NCBI GenBank assembly: GCA_963921195.1
Contig: OY992537.1
Coordinates: 77,506,894 to 77,570,893 of the forward strand
Direction: 5' to 3'
DNA from: Pegoplata infirma
Lineage: Eukaryota > Arthropoda > Insecta > Diptera > Anthomyiidae
Length of the DNA stretch: 64,000 nt
This document shows positions 44,614 to 56,030 of the stretch, one piece after another. Each line of letters opens with the position of its first letter. Within the stretch, counting starts at the first letter, position 1. Made by a program: the position numbers and the translations under genes. Below the pieces are notes generated by a model. The model ran no database searches and was not told where the DNA came from. It saw only the letters and a list, made by a program, of their open reading frames with translations.

Positions 44614-45464
44614 CAAGTAAGAAAATTATAGTCGGTCAAGACCGACCATAAAATACCCTACACCAGAGTTTCCCGGAAAATGGGTCCAAAGTTCAAACAT
44701 GGACTGATTAGATCTATATTTTGTCAAATCTTTAATAAGTGTAAAAAGCACTCACTAATCAAATTTGAGTGGAATAGGCTTCTTTTTGTTGACAATAAAT
44801 CACTTTAACTGAATATCGGGCGAAATTTCCACATGGGACCTAAGTCCAAAAATGGTCCGATGATAATCAGATTTGATAAGGTTATTAAAGTATGCGTTTA
44901 ACATACACAAACAGAATTTTAATTAAATATTTTCTATTTTCACGAAATTTGAGAGATTTATGTGAAAATCGGGAAGGTGGTTTGTATGGGGGCTACAATA
45001 AGAACTGGTTCGATTTCTTTAAAATTTGGATTGGTGATTTGTGTTGATAAAACATGATTACCTGCCAAATTTCGAATAGATACCTGTTAAAATGCGTCTA
45101 TTAGAGTCATTTGAGCCAAAACTAAAGAGGACCTTTGTATGGGGGCTAGGTCTAAATATGGACCGATTTTTTCCAATTTCAATAGGCTTCGTCCTTGGGC
45201 CAAAAGAGGCTTAAGTTTTAAATTTCAAGTCAATTGATTAAGAATTGCGACCTGTATCGTGTTTACACCGTTTACATGGACAGACAGACGGACGGACGGA
45301 CGGACAGACGGACGGACGGACGGACATCGCTAAATCGACTCAAAAAGTGATTCTAAGCCGATCGGTATACTTAAAAGTGGGTCTAGGACCAATATTTCGG
45401 GTAGTTACAAACATCAGCACAAACTCATTATACCCTGTACCACAGTGTGGTGTAGGGTATAAAA
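44614..45464 (+). mobile_element. HINE-like subfamily B, copy B3
   Basis: CAAGTAAGAAAATTATAG, GTCGGTC-AA-GACCGAC hairpin, ATACCCTACACC, a (GGAC)n run at 45283-45325, tail ACCACAGTGTGGTGTAGGGT. Very similar to B2 and B4. Confidence 0.88.
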
Positions 45465-45648
45465 ATATATCAGAGCCACATTTTTGATTTCAAAAAACCA
45501 ACTGCATCAGCATACATTTTTAGAAGTAGTAAGTAGTAGTTGTACTGAAGGACAACCTTCTTGTTGTATGAATTAGTCGTGAAATTAACTACTTAACAAC
45601 TGAATGAAAAGTGTGGCTCTCGAACCGAAATCACATATCCCGGAACTG

Positions 45649-47625
45649 CACAGTGGCCGAAATAGCCAATCTAGCGGCGCTTTGTTAATAACTTCAAAAA
45701 CATAAAAAATTCTGAATGATTTTTATTTTTTTTCGTTAATTTATATAATTGTTAATATTACCAATTCATAAAATTTTGAAACTTGTTTGTTTTTTTAAGT
45801 ATTTGGGTAGATCCATATGTAACCAACCAATAAAAAAAACATTTTGGACCTGACTTTCTCAAACTTTACTAAACTCGATATAAAAGTGCATTCTACATGG
45901 TTAAGACAAATACAAACTTTGGGATTGCTGGACCAAATGATTCCAGATATATGAGGCATTCCACACCAAATGTCCAGCGAAAAAAAAACACGTGTACAGT
46001 AAACTTCTAAATAGGTTGTATGGATAGCCCTGTATGGAACTTAGAAAATTGCGTTGTTGGTTTTTCAATTTTTCAAAAACTGGGCTTAGGAGGCGTGGTC
46101 AAATATTGGAAAAATGGTCAAATTTGTGGCGAGTTGCCTTGATTAAATATTTTTCACATTAAAACGGAATGCACCACAATCTCAAAAATTTACATTCTTA
46201 TACAGTTTTGCATGGGCTATCGATTAAAATTTTTTGTTTTGGAAAATTTTCAGAACCCGTTCTGAAATTTTATATTTTTTAAAAATGTCATGGAACTTTT
46301 TTTTTCTTTTTAAATTTTTTTTTTAAAGTTTAGATGTTTGTCCATCCACACAAAAAAAAAATCAGAAACAGTTTCTTCGTTTTTTTCGAGAAAATCGCAT
46401 TTGAACTTTAATTTCATAACAATTTTGTAATTTACTTGTATTTCTTTGTTTTAACGTTGCGAATGTGTAATATTTATGCAATTAATAATACTCATTCGCA
46501 ACGTTAAATCAAGAAAATACAAGCAAATTACAAAATTGTTATGAAATTTAAAGTTCAAATGCGATTTTCTCGAAAAATAAATAAATTGACATTTTTAAAA
46601 AATGGAAAATTTCAGAAAGGGTTCTGAAAATTTTCAAAAAAAAAATTTTAATCGATAGCCCATACAAAACTATATAAGAATGTAAATTTTTGAGATTGTG
46701 GTGCATTCCGTTTTAATGTGATAAATATTTAATCAAGGCAACTCGCCACAAATTTGACCATTTTTCCAATATTTGACCACGCCTTCTAAGCTTAGTTTTC
46801 GAAAATTAGAAAAACCAAAAACGCAATTTTCTTAGTTCCATATAGGGCTATCCAAACGACCTATTCAGAAATTAACGGGACACAAGTTTTTCTGTAGCGG
46901 GACATTTGGTGTGGAATGCCTCATGTTTTTGAATTTGATAGTATTGTTCTTTGCTATATTTCGAGCGATCAATGACATTTGAAAATATATGATTTTCAAC
47001 CATTAAAAATTTTTTTGTTGGCACTGGTTCACTATGCCATATTAAAAAAAGGGTGCGTTTTGATTCTGCCTAATTGATATTGCAACTAAAAAACGGAAAA
47101 AATCATAAGGTAGCAAATCGTAGCATCCTATATTTGAACTTTATATTGACAACAACCCATTTAAACTAACTATGCAAACAGTTAACCGAATCCGGTCGAA
47201 TACACCCTACTTTTATTCCACACAAAATTGGATTTCATATCTAAAAACACTTTCACAAAGGACATTTACTTTTTCCACTGTTAAGCACTAAAACATACAA
47301 TCACAGGTCATAAACATTTTTTTTTTTTAATACATACCTTTTAATTAAAATAAAATCACAGATCTTATTAAAAAACTAATTAATTAATTTTTTGCTCTCA
47401 ACAAAGTTGCACTTAAAAAACGGTCAAAAATAGTTATTGCACTTGCTAAAACATGTGTTAAGTTTGAATGCTCACAGCTGTGCGAATATTAGGAACAAAA
47501 CAAAAAAGAAAACAGAAAAAAATCCGTTGGGGTTTAGATTTTCAAAAAAAAAAATAAAATTGACCGAATTCGGAATTTTAAAATTTCGCTAAAGCGCCGC
47601 TAGATTGGCTATTTCGGCCACCGTG
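45649..47625. mobile_element. Foldback element G
   Basis: The left end CACAGTGGCCGAAATAGCCA and the right end complement CACGGTGGCCGAAATAGCCA continue into matching ATCTAGCGGCGCTTT. GAACTG flanks both ends as a possible short duplication. The interior is mostly non-repeated and is split by foldback H. The part at 45808-45860 is shared with 55485-55550. Confidence 0.6.
45953..46922. mobile_element. Foldback element H, nested in G
   Basis: Ends GAGGCATTCCACACCAAATG and its complement, flanked by AT on each side. Arms of about 450 bp pair through 'gtggtgcattccgttttaat' and 'aatcgatagcccat'. The loop is at about 46440-46510, where 'gcgaatgtgtaatatt' and 'aatactcattcgc' meet. Non-coding. Confidence 0.75.
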
Positions 47626-48597
47626 AACTGGTGAAAACGGGACATATCACTAAAATGCCTAACTGTATCAAAAAAAATGTATCCCGTGACCGGACACAAA
47701 TGGACAAAAGCAAATTTTTCAATTTTTTCCAAGTCTCGAACAAAATTTAAAAATTTAATCAAAAATTATTTTAGAAAAATTTTTTCTAATTGTGTTTATA
47801 TATAGTTGGACTGTATATTTTATAACTGAATTTTTGTTTAGTTCGGTTTGAGTCCATATTATTTATTTGAGAGAAAATCTGAAAAAAAAAATTTATAAAT
47901 TTTAAACAATTTTTCAAGTCCCAGACACACAAATTTTTTGATTTTTTTTTGTATTTTGAAATAACAAGTTTTTAATGCATAAAACAATTTTGAAAAAATG
48001 TAATTCTGTTTTATATATTGTTGGACTTTATATTTGATAACTAAAGTTTTTACGATAACATATGGGTAATGAATGAAATGTGTTATGATTCTCTCTTTAA
48101 TTTGCTGACTTTAATCTGACACACTTACAGTGACAATCAAAGAGTGCTGAGGAAGGAAGGGTGGCTTTTTCCGAAAGCTGTGGACATCTCCACTTAGCCT
48201 GTGTTGCCAAATTATTTTTTCAGATTTACTAATTGTTCAACAAAAATTATTATTTCTCAGAAATAATTAATATGGACTCTAACCGAAATAAATGAAACTT
48301 AAATTTTGAAAAATGTTCTAAGTTTGAAAATTTTTTAAAATCTAGTCTCGTTCACAAAAATATTTGGGAATTTTTTTTTTGCGTTTTGGAGTTAACAATT
48401 CATGCTTTTCGGATTTTTTACAAAATGTCTAAGTTCCGAAAAATGGTGGGTACTGTTGTGATGCGTTCTGTGACATGTCACTATTGCACCGGCACGGGTT
48501 GTGTTCCTAAGAGGCTGAGACATTCCCAATCAAAAGTGATAGGTATTTTTATATGAAAAGTGCCGAATTTGCAGTAGAAAAGACAATTTGTGTGAAA
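47626..48597. other. AT-rich repeat-like DNA
   Basis: No gene. 'ttttttgcgttttggagt' and similar blocks recur at 57045-57070, so part of this is an interspersed repeat I cannot classify. Confidence 0.35.
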
Positions 48598-50763
48598 AAA
48601 TGCCTGCGAGTTTTGTACTCTTGCCCAAAACATTAAATCATGATAATGTTTTGCGGAAGATTTGGGTGTACTTACCAAATCAAAATTTTTTTAGAAAAAA
48701 TAATGTTACTATATTACTTTGCTATCCCATGCAAAACGAATTGAAATATCAGTCGAGGACCACATTAAAAAACAAAAAGAGCTGTACATTAGGGTGGGTC
48801 GATGAAATGCATATTTGCGAATCTCGTTAACTAATAGCAAAAACTCGACGCGCATTTTCGAGCAGATTACGGAAAAATCATGAAAAAATTTTAGGAGGGT
48901 ACTTTTAGGCCTCTACAAGCGGTTTTAGTTCGCGGTTTTTGGAAAAAAAATATTTTTTTTAATTTTTTAAAAATATTTTAAAAATTAAGTAAAATAATGC
49001 TTATTACGAAATAAGTTCCAAAAAAAATTTATCTCGCCAATTTTAGCGCGTGAATGCATTTTTATACCCAGGAAAGTTCGATTTATATATATAAAAAAAA
49101 ATATTTTTTATTTCATAATAGCACTCAAATGTTGCATAAGGCCGATTTAAGAACATGAATGATAAAAATAAAAAAATTGCGGGTATTAATAGCAATCCAC
49201 AAGTGCAAAAAATTCGAAAATTACAAAAAAATTAAAAATGGGTATCAAAATTTTGGTCAAATAAAGCGTTTTAAGAAAATGATAAAAAAACAAAACAAAT
49301 TGGCGGCTATTTATAACAATTCGCAAGTGCAAAAAATTCGCAAAAAAAAATTAAAAAATGGAAAAATGGGTATCAAATTTTTGGTAAAATAAAGCGTTTT
49401 CAGAAAAAAAAAACAAAAAAATATATTAGATGATCAATATGGTCTATGGATGCGTTTTGAAAATCTGATTTTTTTTTTTTGATATTTAAACGTTTATTTA
49501 CAATTGATGTTTGTCCACATTATGTTTCAAAACAACTTATCACTCACCTTTTTATTCCTCGAAAAACTTAATCTTTAAACGTTTAAATATTAAACAAAAA
49601 AAAAACATCAGATTTTCAAAATGCATCCATGGACCATATTGATCCTCTAATATATTTTTTTGTTTTTTTTTTTTTCTGAAAACGCTTTATTTTATCAAAA
49701 ATTGTATACCCATTTTTTATTTTTTTTTTTGGTACTTGCGAATTTTTTGCACTTGCGGATTGTTATAAATTGCCTCCAATTGGTTTTGTTTTTTTATCAT
49801 TTTCTTAAAACGCTTTATTTTACCAAAATTTTGACACCCATTTTTAATTTTTTTGTAATTTGCGAATTTTTTGCACTTGCGGATTGCTATAAATACCCGA
49901 TTTTTTTTTTTATTTTTATCATTCATGTTCTTAAATCGGCCTTACGCACCATTTGAGTGCTATTATGAAATAAAAAATATATTTTTTTTTATATATATAA
50001 ATCGAACTTTCCTCCTAAAATTTTTTCATGATTTTTCCCGTCATCAGCTCAAAATGTGCGTCGAGTTTTTGCTATTAGTTAACGAGATTCGCAAATATGC
50101 ATTTCATCGACCCACCCTACTGTACATTTCGTAAGTGAGTGCAAAAAAGTTTTTTTACATTTTGTTGAATATAAAAGATTCGGCACCAAAGAATAAAACA
50201 CTCTCACTTGTTTTATGTACATTTAAAAAACAAATGGAAAATTTTTATGCGAAAAGCTTAGACTTGATTTTTGATGAAAATAAAAATTTTTTAATGTAAA
50301 AAAAATTTATGAAAATAAATATGAAAAAAAAGATTTTTTTGCGAGAAAAAAATTGATAATAAAAAATTTGATAAAAAAAAAAAAAATTGATGAAAAAAAA
50401 ATTTGATAAAAAAAAAAAAATGATGAAAAAAATTTTTTTAAAAAAAAAATTTTTTTAAAAAAAAAAAATTGATGAAAAAAAAAATTGATGGAAAAAAAAA
50501 TTTTATGGAAAAAAAAATTGATGAAAAAAAAAAAATTTTAGTTGAAAAATAATTATGTTACTTTTTATTCACCAGCTGGTGAAAAACGGTTTTATTATCC
50601 AAGTTACAAACCCAAGTTATTAAAATTTTTGGTTTTAAGTAAATGAAAATAGTAATTCTTGTTTTTTTTTCGTTAATTGTTAGCTTATATAGACAAACTA
50701 AGGTGGCGTCCTGCATCTTTTTTAAAATTAGACACCAGCATGAAAACATTATCATGTTAAAAA
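48598..50763 (+). mobile_element. Repeat family A, copy A3, split by a hAT foldback
   Basis: Opens 'aaatgcctgcgagttttg' and 'cattaaatcatgataatg', resumes at 50120 with 'ctgtacatttcgtaagtgag', and ends 'aaaattagacaccagc' and ATTATCATGTTAAA. The TTTGATGAAAAAAA-type core lies at 50275-50545. Confidence 0.75.
48790..50119. mobile_element. hAT-type foldback element, 1330 bp, 8-bp target duplication
   Basis: Ends TAGGGTGGGTCGATGAAATG and its complement, with more than 60 bp of near-perfect inverted match and imperfect arms up to about 550 bp. The duplication CTGTACAT (48782-48789, 50120-50127) is perfect, and A1 and A2 carry the empty site. TIR style and 8-bp duplication indicate hAT. No transposase. 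Confidence 0.9.
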
Positions 50764-50819
50764 GAAAAATGGGGAAACAAAGGAAAAGAAAGGATTAAAA
50801 AGGAAAAATAAAAAATAAG

Positions 50820-51604
50820 AAGAATCTGCAATGATCTGAGAATTTTTGTATGGCAAATGTCTAACAATCTTAAAATTTTATAGTGGAAAAAATATCTTGG
50901 AATCTCAGAATTTTTCTTTATGAAAATAGTCTCGAAACAATAAAATTTTGCACTAGGAAAAATATCAGAATAAAAAAGTCTCGAAATATTAAAATTTTCC
51001 TTGAGAATTTTTCAATATTAAAAATTTGAGAATTTTTCTAAAGAAAAATTGTATTACGTTCTGAGGATTTTTTATACGAAAAATAACTTCGAATCAGAAT
51101 CTGAGACAATTTCTATAAAAAAAAAATCAGAATCTGAAAAAGTGTTTCTAAATCAGAAATTTTTTATATTTGAAAAATGTCTCAGAATCTAAGACATTTT
51201 CTATGGGAATATTGTCTTGTAAAATCTGAAACTCAGACTTTCGGAATCTCAGAAAAGGACTTTTTTTAAAGGAAAAATATCTAAGAATATCAAACTTTTT
51301 CGTTAGGAAAGTCGTCTCAAAATCCAAGACTTTTTGTGTAAGAAAAATTGTTCAAAATCTGAGATTTTTCTACACAAAAATTTTTTAAAAAACTGTGACT
51401 TTTTCGAAACGAAAAATGTTTCGAGAAATGTCTCAGAATCTGAGATTATATCGTTTGAAAAATGTTTCATAATTTGAAATTTTTCTAAAATAGAAAAGTG
51501 AGATTTTTTCTATTTGAGAAATGTCTCAGAGTCCGAGACTATATAATTTTGAAAAATGTCTCATAATCAGAGACTTTTTCTATAAAATAAAAATGTGTCA
51601 TAAT
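50820..51604 (-). repeat. 35-bp palindromic satellite, array S7 (diverged)
   Basis: Units such as GTCTCAGAATCTGAGA + TTTTTCTATA..AAAAATG, many with indels. The right edge abuts family E fragment E5. Confidence 0.65.
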
Positions 51605-51653
51605 ATAATTTTCCATTTACAAGATAAACCGACACAAAAATCCTACTGATGTG
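51605..51653 (+). mobile_element. Family E fragment E5, ending inside the hammerhead core
   Basis: 'ttccatttacaagataaaccgacacaaaaatcctactgatg' follows E1 at 40675-40718; the similarity stops just after CTGATG of the ribozyme core. The upstream edge is satellite S7. Confidence 0.5.
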
Positions 51654-52566
51654 GATTTCGTTTAACTATGTGTGGGATTATTTAATTAATCGTCTTTAAC
51701 TTTGTCATTTTTGCACCAATCTGGACCCTATTGGGCACAATATGTTCGTATTGAAATAAACTAACGTTCTAAGTGATAAAACTTAAAAAATAAATCTTCT
51801 GTTTGGTTTTAAAAAAAATAAGTTGAAAAGAGCTAAACTGCAAAAAATCATTAAAATTTTTGCGAAATTTGAACTTTGGTCCACTGTATCTCAGTCATTT
51901 CTTGAACCATTTTTTTACACGACCCGTGATTGTTTTAGTAATTTCATTATCTTTCAACGAAAAAAAAAAAATCCGTCCAATTTTTTCGAAGATACTTTCA
52001 TTAAAATCATATCGCTCATTTACTTGTATAGTGTCATAACTCAAAATATGTCGTTTTTGGGTAAACAATACAGAATTATTTGTTATATCCTGCTTTTTAT
52101 CGTGTCAAAAATTTGTATTAATATCTTTTAAACTCACCGTTAGAGAAGAGAACACGCCATTATAATATTTTCTACTCACGGGCCTTTTGCAATGTAAACC
52201 TAGTTTCAATTGTAAACTTTAAACAGGTTTTCTGTAAAATCAAACATTTTGAGTTATGACACTTTAAAAGTAAATGAGCGATATCATCTTTTTTAAAAAC
52301 GCAAATAACGGTAATTTTGCAATATCTCGAAAACTGTTCTACTTTTGACCATTCTGACTTTACATTAGGATTCAGCAGGCAATTTTACATAAAGACTATG
52401 TGTCAGATTCATTTGGTCACGACTTTGTTGAAAATTTGTGACACAGTGTAATCGATATTTTAATTTAGTTTTAAATTTTTTTATGATAACATGAATTTCT
52501 GTAATTTTGACTTTTTTAAGCTGCGCTCGTTTGCGGTTCAGATGAAAAAAAAATGTTTTTTTTCAG
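51654..52566. repeat. Decayed foldback region O
   Basis: Arms 'gatatgattttaatgaaag'/'atcgctcatttac..gtgtcataactcaaaat' at 52008-52050 face their complement at 52247-52286 (about 40 bp, 200-bp spacing). A 102-codon frame at 51823-52131 covers one arm and has no domain. Confidence 0.45.
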
Positions 52567-52594
52567 CAATATTCGAATATTAACTAATAGTTTT

Positions 52595-53268
52595 TTGTGA
52601 GGATGTTTATTCTGGCTCGAGGTCATTATTTTCTTTACTAATTAAAACCATGATATTCTCATAGTATAATTTTCAAGAAAATTATTTTTTGTTTTAAATT
52701 TATTTATGTTGGTCATTTTTGCAAGACTTAATCGACACGTGTTTCGGAATTCGTCAAGATTCCATTGTCAAGATTATTTAGCAAAAATAGAAACGATATA
52801 CTACAAAGTAGCAAACGAGTCTAATGACAAATCGTTTTTGCACAAACTAAAACATTAATACATATTCGACTCTATCCACAATGTGAATTAGAAAGACGAA
52901 GAAATTGTACTATGCTAGTAAGTAACAATTGTCAATAACCAACAAAAATATTTAAAACATTTTACATACGATAGTCCATTGGACTACAACAATATGTTTT
53001 TTGTTGCTGTGAATGAAATTATACCATTATTAGGGCTATTCATCACTATGGCGTGCCAACCATTATGTTCAAATTCTGATTAATTTTTATTAATAAATAA
53101 AAATTGTTTTATTCGACCTTTAAAATATTATATTTTGTGAGGATGTTTATTCTGGCTCGAGGTTATTATTTTCTTTACTAATTAAAACTATGATATTCTC
53201 ATAGTATAATTTTCAAGAAAATCGAATAAAACAATTTTTATTTATTAATAAAAATTAATCAGAATTTG
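52595..53268 (-). mobile_element. Penelope-like insertion with 13-bp target duplication
   Basis: Flanked by AACTAATAGTTTT (52582-52594, 53269-53281). Inside: an 87-bp direct repeat ('gtgaggatgtttattctggc...') at 52596-52682 and 53136-53222; a 47-bp perfect inverted pair (53070-53116, 53222-53268) around the second copy; and a hammerhead-like motif on the minus strand. Direct plus inverted terminal repeats and variable target duplications are typical of Penelope-like elements. No protein remains. Confidence 0.6.
52729..52776 (-). ncRNA. Hammerhead-like motif with non-canonical core, in Penelope-like insert
   Basis: Minus strand: stem I TAATC, core TTGACAA plus one extra T, stem II GGAAT, loop CTTGACGA, ATTCC, GAA, palindromic stem III ACACGTGT, C17, stem I GATTA. 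All three stems pair fully. The core departs from CTGANGA in the same way as 28028-28068. Confidence 0.55.
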
Positions 53269-53604
53269 AACTAATAGTTTTAGCTAAAAGAAAAAAAATC
53301 AAAAAAAATATTTGTTTTTAAATTTGTTCCGAACTTGGCGATTTTCAAGTCAAAAAATCAACATAAAGACATTGCAATGCAGGTCCAATATTTTTTTTTT
53401 GTGTTAATATTGACCTAAATGATTTTTCCGATATTTCCGACCACGACGAATTTAAAATTCGAAAAAAAGGAAAAGTTGATCCACCCTATTGTGAACTAGG
53501 GTGGAGCAAATTGTACACTATGGTGTAGCAAATTTTCCGTTTTTCGAATTTCAAAAACGTTGGTGTCGGAAAAGTTGCCCTTTATTGCCAATATTAACAC
53601 AAAA

Positions 53605-54405
53605 CAAGTAAGAAAATTTTAGTCGGTCAAGACCGACAGTATAGTACCCTACACCAGAGTTTCCCGGAAAATGGGTCCCAAGTTCAAACATGGACTGATT
53701 AGATCTATATTTTGTCAAATCTTTAATAAGTGTAAAAAGCACTCACTAATCAAATTTGAGTGGAATAGGCTTCTTTTTGTTGACAATAAATCACTTCAAC
53801 TGAATATCGGTCGAAATTTCCACATGGAACCTAAGGTCCGATGATAATCAGATTTGATAAGGTTATTAAAGTACGCGTTTAACATACACAAACAGAATTT
53901 TAATTAAATAGTTTCTATTTTCATGAAATTTGAGAAATTTATGTGAAAATCGGGAAGGTGGTTTGTATGGGGGCTACAAGAAGCACTGGTCCGATTTCTT
54001 TAAAATTCGGAATGGTGATTTGTGTGGATAAAACATGATTACCTGCCACATTTCGAAAAGATATCTATTAAAATGCGGCTAGGTCTAAATATAGACCGAT
54101 TTTTTCCAATCTCAATAGGCTTCGTCCTTGGGCCAAAAAGGCTTAGTTTCAAATTTCAAGTCAATTGATTAAGAATTGCGACCTGTATCGTGTTTACACC
54201 GTTTACATGGACAGACAGGGACAGACAGATGGACGGACAGACAGACGGACAGACGGACGGACGGACATCGCAAAATCGACTCAAAAAGTGATTCTAAGTC
54301 GATCGGTATACTTAAAAGTGGGTATAGGACCAATATTTCGGGTAGTTACAAACATCAGCACAAACTCATTATATCCTGTACCACAGTGTGGTGTAGGGTA
54401 TAAAA
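53605..54405 (+). mobile_element. HINE-like subfamily B, copy B4
   Basis: CAAGTAAGAAAATTTTAG, GTCGGTC-AA-GACCGAC hairpin, TACCCTACACC, mixed (GACA)(GGAC) run at 54210-54270, tail ACCACAGTGTGGTGTAGGGT. Slightly shortened internally relative to B3. Inserted in the right arm of V. Confidence 0.88.
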
Positions 54406-54601
54406 ATATTGGACCTGCAGGATCTGTCTTTGGGTTCCTTTTTTGACTTGAATATCGGAAAGTTTCGAACAAAGTGAAAAACAAAATTTTTTGTTTTTTT
54501 TTTCTATTAGTTAATATTCGAATATTACTGGAAAAGTGCTTTAGGGTAAACATTTTTTTTTTCGATTCTGTTTTCTTTTGCTCCTAAAATTGCTTCACTT
54601 T

Positions 54602-54646
54602 AGTATTCACGGATTCGGCCAAGTCGAATTTTACTTTTCTGCATGT
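54602..54646 (-). mobile_element. HINE-like subfamily C head fragment
   Basis: 'tagtattcacggattcggcc' plus 'aagtcgaattttacttttctgcatg' is the complement of a C head; nothing else of the element is present. Confidence 0.6.
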
Positions 54647-55289
54647 TTTTTTTCTGACTCCGAAACTAAGCGAAATCGAAAAAAAAATTATCATCATACA
54701 AATTTTCTCCACGTTAATGTGCACTTAATTTTCGTTAGAAACAACTGTTTTGGATGAAATGTGCAATTTTTTTCGTTAGAATATTCTCACGTCCATTGCA
54801 ATGGATTGCAATGCATTTTTAGTTTTATTTTTTCATAAAGTTCTTTTTGACTTTTGGCATTTTATTAGCTTTTTGTTAGTTTAGCTTGCTTCAAATTCTA
54901 AAAAGAGTAAGAGTAATATTTATAAAATATTAATTTACTTAAATTACAGTTTTGCTTTTTATTTGTTTTTTCTTTCGTTTTGCACAAAATGCCTTTTAGT
55001 CATTCTTTTAAATACAGTGATAGTGATGATGATAATAATGACCGCATAAGACCATAAGATGCTGAAAGTAATAATATTACTGTTGTTGTTTTAGCTTGAA
55101 TTTTATCATTATTTTCTGCACAGTGGGAAGATGAATAAAAATTTTTGAATTGAAATTCAGCAAATAGAAATTGCACTTACTTATATCAGATTATCAGATT
55201 AAAGATGCTTAAATCTGAAAACTTTTCTATACAAAAAATGTCTCAGAGTCTAAGAATTTGTCTATAGAGCTAAAACACCCCAATTCAAC
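54647..55289. other. AT-rich DNA with a satellite remnant
   Basis: No gene. At 55215-55265 one or two 35-bp satellite units ('aaaatgtctcagagtctaag') are left. Confidence 0.4.
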
Positions 55290-55740
55290 CGATGAGTTGA
55301 CCTCTCCTCCTCCAAATTTAATGAAATTCAGTATTGGGTTTTACTTTAACAAAAAAGAGATTGTGCCAATTTTTCAGGCTTCTGGTCTTTCCAGTTTTCG
55401 AGATATGGTGTCTTGAAAATTGGGAAAATTGTATATACTTGACAAAAGTGTTCTGACATAAATAAAGATATTTCAAAAAGTAATAGGGTAAATCCATCTA
55501 TATACACCCAATAAAATGAGCATTTTGGACCTGACCCCTTTCAAACTTGGTAAAAAATATTGTACTCGAGTAGGAAAATATTTCAATAAATATTTTTAAA
55601 AAGTTTTCTAAAAATATCTATAAAAAATTTAATTTTTCAGTGCGACTCTCGTATCTCATTTAATATTTGCTCAATCTGGACGCTATCAAGCTTAAATTAA
55701 AGCTTGGAAAATTTCCTAAATGGCATTTTCTACCAAAAAA
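55290..55740 (+). repeat. Interspersed repeat P
   Basis: 'ccatctatatacacccaataaaatgagcattttggacctgac' resembles 45812-45860 inside foldback G. Non-coding and otherwise unclassified. Confidence 0.4.
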
Positions 55741-55979
55741 AAAATATTAATAATAATATGGTTAAGTATTTATAACTTTTCCTTTAATTTTCTGTTTCAC
55801 CACTTTCCCCCGTTAGATCCCACTGTCTCTTGCTATTATTGTTTGCTAATGCATGGTTCTGGAAAAATAACTCTTACTACCTAAATATATTTTCCTGTGT
55901 CTTTCTAATGATAGTGTTTAAATAAAACTAGTTAGAAAATTGTCAAGTAACAAAAAAAAAACTAAAAAAACACGTAATT

Positions 55980-56030
55980 CAACAGCAACAATAACTACAG
56001 CAGCAGCAGCAACAGCAGCCAGCAACAAGA
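55980..56030 (+). repeat. CAG/CAA microsatellite
   Basis: 'caacagcaacaataactacagcagcagcagcaacagcagcc' is a short CAR-type triplet run in an open frame of 61 codons (55940-56125) giving Thr/Ala-rich peptide. Opa-like repeats are common in fly exons, but I see no splice or domain support, so no gene is called. Confidence 0.6.

Larger units (their letters stand above)
52567..54527. mobile_element. Foldback element V, both arms interrupted
   Basis: Left arm: AATATTCGAATATTAACTAATAG (52567), then from 53269 'aaaaaatatttg', 'tgcaggtccaatattt', 'gtgttaatattg'. Right arm, the complement in order: 'caatattaacacaaaa' (to 53604), 'atattggacctgcagg' (54405), 'ctattagttaatattcg' to 54527. The left arm is split by a Penelope-like insert (52595-53268), the right by HINE B4. 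The centre (53485-53505) reads CCACCCTATTGTGAACTAGGGTGG. Confidence 0.65.
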
